From an uncultured Oscillospiraceae bacterium (GTDB taxonomy: Bacteria > Bacillota > Clostridia > Oscillospirales > Oscillospiraceae): a stretch of 10,122 nt of DNA. The stretch spans positions 1 through 10,122 of the forward strand of contig CALWWS010000086.1 of the NCBI GenBank assembly GCA_944385305.1, read 5' to 3'. Under the pieces are notes generated by a model. It did not search any database. It was not told where the DNA came from and saw only the letters and a list, made by a program, of their open reading frames with translations. How positions within the stretch are numbered: position 1 is the first letter of the stretch; the number at the start of each line of letters is the position of its first letter. Positions 5,973 to 10,122 of this stretch are shown here, piece by piece. A program made the position numbers and the translations under genes.

Positions 5973-6457
5973 GTCGTCCCTCCGCTTTCGTAGATCTGCC
6001 GCTGGGCCGGAATGGCAAAATCCGTCTCAATGGCCCGGGTCAGGGCCTCCCGCTGCTCTGCGGTGAGACTGCCCCGGATGGTCACCGTCTGGGGGATGGG
6101 ATAGTCCTCCCCCTGAGCGGTCACCTCCACCTGGCAGTCGATCCCCAGCTCCTGCGCCTTGTCCTGAATATATGCGCCCGCCTGCTCTTCTATGATAGCC
6201 TGCATCACCTGACTGTTCTCCTCCTCCAGGGTCTGGCGCTGATCCTCCAGATCCAGCCGGTAGCGGGTGAGGGCCCCGGTAAGGGCGTCCCCGTCCAGCT
6301 TCAGCACCGGCTGCACCATGGCCAGCAGCAGCACCAGCCCCCCGGTGAGCCGGCAGATCTTCCGCCCCGCCCCGGCAGGAACCAGCCCCTCCGCCAGGGC
6401 CACCAGCATGGCCGTGCAGGTCACCCCCACCAGCCAGCCGCCAATCAGATCCACCAT
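5969..6457 (-). CDS. spoIIIAF: stage III sporulation protein AF
   Basis: This 162-residue protein has two N-terminal membrane helices (about residues 5-26 and 37-53, split by the basic GAGRKICR turn). A coiled, acidic stretch follows (LDLEDQRQTLEEENSQVMQA), then a small ring-building-motif domain with VEVTAQGEDYPIPQTVTIRG. The layout matches SpoIIIAF, whose soluble domain resembles type III secretion ring proteins. It is shorter than the roughly 206 residues in B. subtilis. The start lies 4 nt after the spoIIIAE stop, and its stop overlaps the spoIIIAG start, consistent with coupled translation. Confidence 0.92.
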   Translation of the reverse strand: MVDLIGGWLVGVTCTAMLVALAEGLVPAGAGRKICRLTGGLVLLLAMVQPVLKLDGDALTGALTRYRLDLEDQRQTLEEENSQVMQAIIEEQAGAYIQDKAQELGIDCQVEVTAQGEDYPIPQTVTIRGSLTAEQREALTRAIETDFAIPAQRQIYESGGTT

Positions 6458-6461
6458 GGCC

Positions 6462-7577
6462 CTACCCCACCACCGCCGTCACGGCGGATACCATGCTGAT
6501 GAGCAGCAGCAGGGCGCAGGCCCCGGTCATGCCCAGCACCAGCCCGAAGGCGCCCCCCACATTGTCAATGAGGCCGGCCACCCGTCCGTTGGACACGGTG
6601 GCGCTCAGGGCGGAGGCCGCCTTGTAGGTGAGATAGTGAATCCCCAGCTGAAGGAAGGGAGCCACGCAGATACACAGGATCACCAGCATGCCGAACACCC
6701 CCACCGCGTTTTTCAGAATGCCCGCCCCGGCCAGCACGGTCTCCGCCGCGTCAGACAAAATGCCGCCCACCACGGGCACCACGCTGGACATGGCGAACTT
6801 GGCCGCCTTCACCGTGGCCGCGTCGGTGGCCCCGGCGATGACCCCGCTCAGGGTGAGGTAGCCCACAAAGACCAGCAGCACCGAGGTGAGTGTCCAGGTC
6901 ACCACCCACTTCAGCCCCCCGGCGATGCGCTTGAGCCCATCGTTGCCCACCGCCGCGTAGGCCACGCAGCAGGCGATGTAGAGGTAAACCATGGGGATGA
7001 GCAGGCGGTTAATCAGGGTCAGGAGCACATCAGAGAAGAGCATGGTGGCAAGCTGCCTGGCCACCGCCCCGGCGGGGGAGCCGCTGGCCGCCGCCGCCGC
7101 GGCCACAGTGGGCAGCAGAGCCTTGGAGAACATCTCCATACTGTCCAGGGCCTGGCGGCCCAGGCCGATGAGGGAGTTTGCATCCGCCACCGCCACCGCC
7201 GTGATGGCCAGAGCGCCCACAATGGTGGTCACATCCACCTCCTGGTTCAGCCCCGCCGGGGCGGCGATCCCCTGGGCCACGCCGCACAGCAGTACGGTGA
7301 CCAGCAGCAGCACCCCGCTGCGCAGGGCCTTGCGCACCACCCCTCTGATCTGTTCGCTGCCTGTGTCCAGAATGTAGTCGATCCCCTCGTCCAGGCTCAC
7401 CCCCTGCTCCAGGTCCATGTCTGGCATATACTCCCCCGCCGCGTCCTCCAGCCCGTCCAGATCCAGAGCCTGGGACTGGGCGGAGAGCACGTCCTCCTGT
7501 CCGGCGGCCTGGCACGCGCCGCACAGCGCCGCCAGCAGCAGCACCGCCGCGGCGGCTGTTTTCCACATCCGTTTCAT
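6462..7577 (-). CDS. spoIIIAE: stage III sporulation protein AE
   Basis: This protein of about 371 residues is a polytopic membrane protein with a cleavable-looking signal peptide (MKRMWKTAAAAVLLLAALCG). An acidic extracytoplasmic segment (about 25-85) follows, then several hydrophobic helices from residue 87 to the end. Two strongly conserved blocks are visible: TIVGALAITAVAVADANSLI (118-137) with the following FSKALLPTVAAAAAASGSPAGA, and KFAMSSVVPVVGGILSDAAE (260-279). SpoIIIAE is thought to be part of the export-like membrane core of the SpoIIIA-SpoIIQ channel. The ATG at 7577 is preferred, since GGGAG lies 9 nt upstream; the in-frame TTG at 7583 is too close to it. Confidence 0.95.
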   Translation of the reverse strand: MKRMWKTAAAAVLLLAALCGACQAAGQEDVLSAQSQALDLDGLEDAAGEYMPDMDLEQGVSLDEGIDYILDTGSEQIRGVVRKALRSGVLLLVTVLLCGVAQGIAAPAGLNQEVDVTTIVGALAITAVAVADANSLIGLGRQALDSMEMFSKALLPTVAAAAAASGSPAGAVARQLATMLFSDVLLTLINRLLIPMVYLYIACCVAYAAVGNDGLKRIAGGLKWVVTWTLTSVLLVFVGYLTLSGVIAGATDAATVKAAKFAMSSVVPVVGGILSDAAETVLAGAGILKNAVGVFGMLVILCICVAPFLQLGIHYLTYKAASALSATVSNGRVAGLIDNVGGAFGLVLGMTGACALLLLISMVSAVTAVVG

Positions 7578-7595
7578 CTGCAAGCTCTCCCACGT

Positions 7596-7982
7596 CTACA
7601 AAAGGCCAATCAGCGTGTCCAGCACCGCCCGCAGCAGGGGCACCGCCACAAACAGGGCCATGGCGGCCCCCGCCACCTCCACAAAGGCGGCGATGCCCCC
7701 CTCCCTGGCGTCCTTGCACACCTCGGCGGCCACTCTGGTGATCAGGGCAATGCCCACCGTCTTGATAACCGGCGCCAGCACCGCCGGGGACAGGCCGGCG
7801 GTATCGGCCAGATCGTCCATCAGCCCCCGCACGCCCTCCACCGCCCCCATGGCGGCGGTGAGAATCACCACCCCAACCGTAAGGGCCAGGATAATCCCCA
7901 CCTCCTGGGCGCTTTTCTTTACCACCACCGCGCAGATGGCTCCCGCCACCGCCACCGCGGCCACTTTCAGCACGTCCTCCAT
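7596..7982 (-). CDS. spoIIIAD: stage III sporulation protein AD
   Basis: This 128-residue protein is almost entirely hydrophobic, with about four membrane helices. The family-typical segment VIKTVGIALITRVAAEVCKDAREGG (about residues 72-96, quoted: IKTVGIALITRVAAEVCKD) sits in the middle, followed by EVAGAAMALFVAVPLLRAVL. SpoIIIAC and SpoIIIAD resemble each other and have been compared with small type III export membrane proteins. Length matches the 133 residues of B. subtilis. It starts 2 nt after the spoIIIAC stop and ends 18 nt before the chosen spoIIIAE start. Confidence 0.95.
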   Translation of the reverse strand: MEDVLKVAAVAVAGAICAVVVKKSAQEVGIILALTVGVVILTAAMGAVEGVRGLMDDLADTAGLSPAVLAPVIKTVGIALITRVAAEVCKDAREGGIAAFVEVAGAAMALFVAVPLLRAVLDTLIGLL

Positions 7983-7984
7983 AG

Positions 7985-8179
7985 CTACAGCCCAAACAGG
8001 TCCTTTACCATGGTAAACAGGCTGCTGATCTCCTGCACCACCATCATCAGCACCACCACCAGCCCGGCCAGGGTGGTCATGGTGGCCTGCTCGTCCCGCC
8101 CGGAGCGGGAGAGCACCTGGTTGAGCACCGAGACCAGAATGCCGATGGCCGCGATTTTAAAAATCAAATCCACATCCAT
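7985..8179 (-). CDS. spoIIIAC: stage III sporulation protein AC
   Basis: This 64-residue protein consists of two membrane helices joined by a charged loop, SRSGRDEQATM. The sequence MDVDLIFKIAAIGILVSVLN followed by that loop is strongly conserved in SpoIIIAC (68 residues in B. subtilis). A GGAGGG ribosome site precedes the ATG, and the gap from spoIIIAB is 20 nt. Despite its small size it is a secure call because of its place between AB and AD and its recognisable sequence. Confidence 0.95.
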   Translation of the reverse strand: MDVDLIFKIAAIGILVSVLNQVLSRSGRDEQATMTTLAGLVVVLMMVVQEISSLFTMVKDLFGL

Positions 8180-8199
8180 TGCTTATCCCTCCAGCCGCC

Positions 8200-8712
8200 T
8201 CACAGCAGCAAGATCACCAGGAAGGCGCCTGCGGCCACCCCCAACACCCGGTATATCCGTCCCAGCCTTTTCTCCTCCTCTTCCGCCCGCTCCAAATCCC
8301 CCTCCAGCCTGCTCCGGGCCAGAGCCAGCGCCTGGCGCTGTCCCTCCCCGTCGTAGCGGCCCAGCACCTGTCCCAGCTGCTCCAGGGCGTCCAGGGTCTG
8401 TCCCTCCAGTCCCATGGGCTGCTCCTCCAGGGCCTCCCGCCAGATCTGGGCCAGGGGCTTCTCCCCCAGCTCCTCCAGTCCCGCCAGACAGCGGGTAAAA
8501 AAATCTCCCACCGGCGGGGGCATGTCGGCCGCCAGAAGGCAGAACAGCCTGGGGATAGGGGTGAGGGAGAAGGCCAGCTCCCGCTCCATCTGCTCCAGCG
8601 CGCCGGTGAGGGCCCGCAGAGCCCGGGTGCGGGCGGCCAGGCGGGCGGCGGCGGAGAAGCCCACCGCCCCGGTGCCCGCCGCCAGCAGCAGCGCCCCCAG
8701 CAGTCTCAGCAT
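8200..8712 (-). CDS. spoIIIAB: stage III sporulation protein AB
   Basis: This 170-residue protein has a hydrophobic helix at each end (MLRLLGALLLAAGTGAVGFS and VLGVAAGAFLVILLL) around an all-alpha soluble middle. SpoIIIAB is structurally like GspF-type secretion proteins and is thought to work with the ATPase SpoIIIAA. Conserved marks include LTGALEQMERELAFSLTPIP (35-54), with the basic LAARTRALRAL just before it, and the C-terminal KRLGRIYRVLG. Length equals that of B. subtilis (171). The ATG at 8712 overlaps the end of spoIIIAA by 7 nt; longer upstream extensions in this frame lie wholly inside spoIIIAA and are not family-like. Confidence 0.95.
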   Translation of the reverse strand: MLRLLGALLLAAGTGAVGFSAAARLAARTRALRALTGALEQMERELAFSLTPIPRLFCLLAADMPPPVGDFFTRCLAGLEELGEKPLAQIWREALEEQPMGLEGQTLDALEQLGQVLGRYDGEGQRQALALARSRLEGDLERAEEEEKRLGRIYRVLGVAAGAFLVILLL

Positions 8713-9635
8713 CTTCGCTCTCCCAGGCGCTCCAGCAGGTAGCGCCTGCCTCCGGCCTCCCGGCGGATGAGGATGAGCCGGCGAAACACACCAAGCTCCA
8801 GCAGCCGGCGGTAGAGGGGGCGGCGGCACAGATCCTCCAGATCCGCCCCGTGGGCAGTGGCCAGCAGCGTCACCCCGCAGTTGGCCGCCATCTCCAGGGC
8901 TGCCACGTCCTCGGGGGCGGTGATCTCATCGGCGGCCAGCACCTGGGGATTCATCCCCCGCAGGAGCATGAGCAGCCCCTCCCCCTTGGGACAGCCGTCC
9001 ATCACGTCAGTCTGCCGCCCCACATCGAACTGGGGCACCCCCTCCCACACCGCGGCCAGCTCTCCCCGCTCGTCCGCCACCCCCACCCGGCAGGGGGGCA
9101 GCCCGTCCCCGTCGGAGACCGCCCGGATCAGATCCCGCAGCAGGGTGGTCTTGCCCCAGCCGGGAGGCGAGAGGATCAGGGTGCTCTCCAGCCCCCCGTC
9201 CCCCGCCAGCCTGTCCAAAACCGGCCGGGCCGTCCCCGGGGCCTGGCGGGCGACGCGCAGAGCCAGGGAGGAGAGCTGCCGCAGATTCCAAATCCTCCCC
9301 TCCCGCACCACGCCGCTGCCGCACAGGCCGATCCGGTGACCGCCCCGCACGGTGAAGAAGCCGCTGCGCACCCGCTCCAGGGCCGTGTGGGCCGAGGCCT
9401 GGGTGGCGATCTCCAGCACGTGGGCCAGATCTCCCGGCTCCACCGGTCGGCCCCTGGGCTCCGCCGGCCGCTCCCCCTCGGGAAAGACCAGGGTCATGGG
9501 CCGCCCGGCCCGCAGACGGATCTCCTCCGCCCGTCCCTGCTCCACCCGCGGTAAATCCTCCAGGGGCCGGCGCAGTCCCGCGGGCAGCAGCCGGATCGCC
9601 TGTCGGAAGGGCAGCGCGCTGTCCAGATAGGTCAT
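8706..9635 (-). CDS. spoIIIAA: stage III sporulation protein AA, secretion-type ATPase
   Basis: This 309-residue protein is the ATPase of the SpoIIIA-SpoIIQ channel. Walker A PPGWGKTT is at residues 157-164 and Walker B VLAADE at 232-237, with an ATAHG segment at 259-263. The N-terminal part contains EEIRLRAGRPMTLV, and TVRGGHRIGLCGSGV (95-109) is a hallmark of the family. An AAA+/GspE-like fold fits; in B. subtilis the protein has ATPase activity needed for sigma-G function. The length matches the 307 residues there. A GTG at 9644 is in frame, but the AAGGAA ribosome site abuts it, so the ATG at 9635 (9 nt away) is chosen. It is the first gene of the operon and overlaps spoIIIAB. Confidence 0.96.
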   Translation of the reverse strand: MTYLDSALPFRQAIRLLPAGLRRPLEDLPRVEQGRAEEIRLRAGRPMTLVFPEGERPAEPRGRPVEPGDLAHVLEIATQASAHTALERVRSGFFTVRGGHRIGLCGSGVVREGRIWNLRQLSSLALRVARQAPGTARPVLDRLAGDGGLESTLILSPPGWGKTTLLRDLIRAVSDGDGLPPCRVGVADERGELAAVWEGVPQFDVGRQTDVMDGCPKGEGLLMLLRGMNPQVLAADEITAPEDVAALEMAANCGVTLLATAHGADLEDLCRRPLYRRLLELGVFRRLILIRREAGGRRYLLERLGERRC

Positions 9636-9665
9636 GCCTCTCACTTCCTTCTTTTGTGATGAGAC

Positions 9666-9694
9666 ATCCTATGAACGGTTGTCCCATTCTATGC
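9666..9694 (-). promoter_or_regulatory. candidate sigma-E promoter of the spoIIIA operon
   Basis: The minus strand has GCATAGA (9694-9688), a 14-base spacer, and CATAGGAT (9673-9666). This fits the B. subtilis sigma-E pattern of an ATA-centred -35 and a CATACAAT-like -10 (6 of 8 positions) with 14-15 bases between. The start would be about 20-25 nt before the spoIIIAA ATG. B. subtilis spoIIIA is known to be sigma-E dependent. The match is partial. Confidence 0.4.
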
Positions 9695-9729
9695 AAAGAA
9701 AAATCCCCCGGCCTCTCGGCCGGGGGATT
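9692..9729 (-). terminator. intrinsic terminator after lgt
   Basis: A perfect 12-bp stem (9702-9713 with 9718-9729) closes a 4-nt loop. On the minus strand the stem ends in GGGGGATT and continues into a T-rich run (TTTCTTT). It begins 9 nt past the lgt stop and insulates the spoIIIA operon from it. Confidence 0.93.
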
Positions 9730-9738
9730 CCCGCTCTG

Positions 9739-10122
9739 CTATCCTGTGGATTTGCTCTTCTTATTCTTCTCTTCCGGGAAAAGCACCTGGGTGAGATCCT
9801 CCCTGGCGCGGAGGGTCTGAACCAGCTCCTCCGTCTCCTCCCCGCTCACGCCGGCGGGCAGGGCGTACTCCTCAATATAGCACCACGCCTGCTCCAGGCG
9901 CTTTTTCTGCCCGGCGGCCCACTTGACCTGCGCCGGGCTGTCCGCGCAGTAGATCAGCGCCGCCCGCCCGGCCTTTTTCCGCACCTCGTCCACCCACAGC
10001 GCGGCGGGTCTGTTCCGGGTGCGCACCAGGCCCACCGCCAGCAGTACAATGGCGATGGCCGCCGTGGCAAAGCCGAACACCTGGGAGACCCGGATGGGGG
10101 TGTCGAAGAAGTACAGGCTATC
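9739..10122 (-). CDS. lgt: prolipoprotein diacylglyceryl transferase, C-terminal part only
   Basis: The last 127 residues of a gene entering from the right edge are visible. They begin DSLYFFDTPIRVSQ, which matches the conserved RTDSLxxxxxRVSQ stretch before the last membrane helix of Lgt, and continue with a helix (VFGFATAAIAIVLLAVGLV). Lgt transfers the diacylglyceryl group from phosphatidylglycerol to the lipobox cysteine of prelipoproteins at the membrane. After the helix there is a soluble tail of about 90 residues with a Trp/Lys/Glu-rich middle and a lysine-rich end, much longer than the short tail of the B. subtilis or E. coli enzymes. The catalytic HGGL and arginine regions lie outside the window, so the call rests on the C-terminal motif alone. 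Confidence 0.72.
   Translation of the reverse strand, partial: DSLYFFDTPIRVSQVFGFATAAIAIVLLAVGLVRTRNRPAALWVDEVRKKAGRAALIYCADSPAQVKWAAGQKKRLEQAWCYIEEYALPAGVSGEETEELVQTLRAREDLTQVLFPEEKNKKSKSTG

Noticed and set aside
6267..8498. A 743-codon open frame on the plus strand
   Set aside because: It lies antisense to spoIIIAB through spoIIIAF. The translation is His/Gln/Gly/Pro-rich with no domain. GC-rich third positions in the real genes remove stops from the opposite strand.
9686..9693. CATAGAAT as the sigma-E -10 of spoIIIA
   Set aside because: It matches CATACAAT at 7 of 8 positions, but a -35 at 14-15 bp would fall inside the lgt terminator stem and has no ATA core. The pair at 9694-9666 is a better fit as a whole.
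1..10122. CRISPR arrays, insertion sequences, tRNA or rRNA genes, phage or defence genes
   Set aside because: I looked for direct repeats with spacers, terminal inverted repeats, transposase motifs and tRNA-like cloverleafs, and saw none. The window is a conserved chromosomal region.

Overview
This is a GC-rich window (about 65% by eye) from a spore-forming member of the Clostridia. It most resembles gut Oscillospiraceae (Flavonifractor, Pseudoflavonifractor, Lawsonibacter-type genomes). That guess rests on the complete spoIIIAA-AH sporulation operon, the neighbouring asp23-nusB pair, the high GC content and the protein flavour; no search was run. Every gene I can support lies on the minus strand, so the window is described from high to low coordinates.

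Right edge (10122-9692): the 3' end of a gene that looks like prolipoprotein diacylglyceryl transferase (lgt), with an unusually long cytoplasmic tail, closed by a strong intrinsic terminator. Next (9694-4802): a possible sigma-E promoter followed by all eight spoIIIA genes, packed with overlaps or gaps of 0-20 nt. They encode the ATPase, membrane export-like proteins and ring proteins of the mother-cell-to-forespore channel (the 'feeding tube' apparatus).

Middle (4801-1431): a control region of about 420 nt holding a near-consensus promoter, a cobalamin riboswitch, an intrinsic terminator and a visible antiterminator alternative. It precedes a three-gene ABC importer (lipoprotein binding protein, permease, ATPase) best called btuF-btuC-btuD, for uptake of vitamin B12 or other corrinoids. 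Left part (1430-1): an Asp23/YqhY-family gene with its own promoter and terminator, then nusB with its own promoter, and 1 nt further on the start of a TsaD-like (M22 glycoprotease-fold) paralogue that runs off the left edge.

In Bacillus subtilis the order spoIIIA - accBC - yqhY - nusB is known. Here the framework is kept, but a B12-controlled transporter occupies the place between spoIIIAH and the yqhY homologue. I do not see a wholly new system. The most informative part is the riboswitch region, where the kissing-loop, antiterminator and terminator elements can be read base by base. The promoter of this cassette also shares sequence with the palindrome that follows spoIIIAH.
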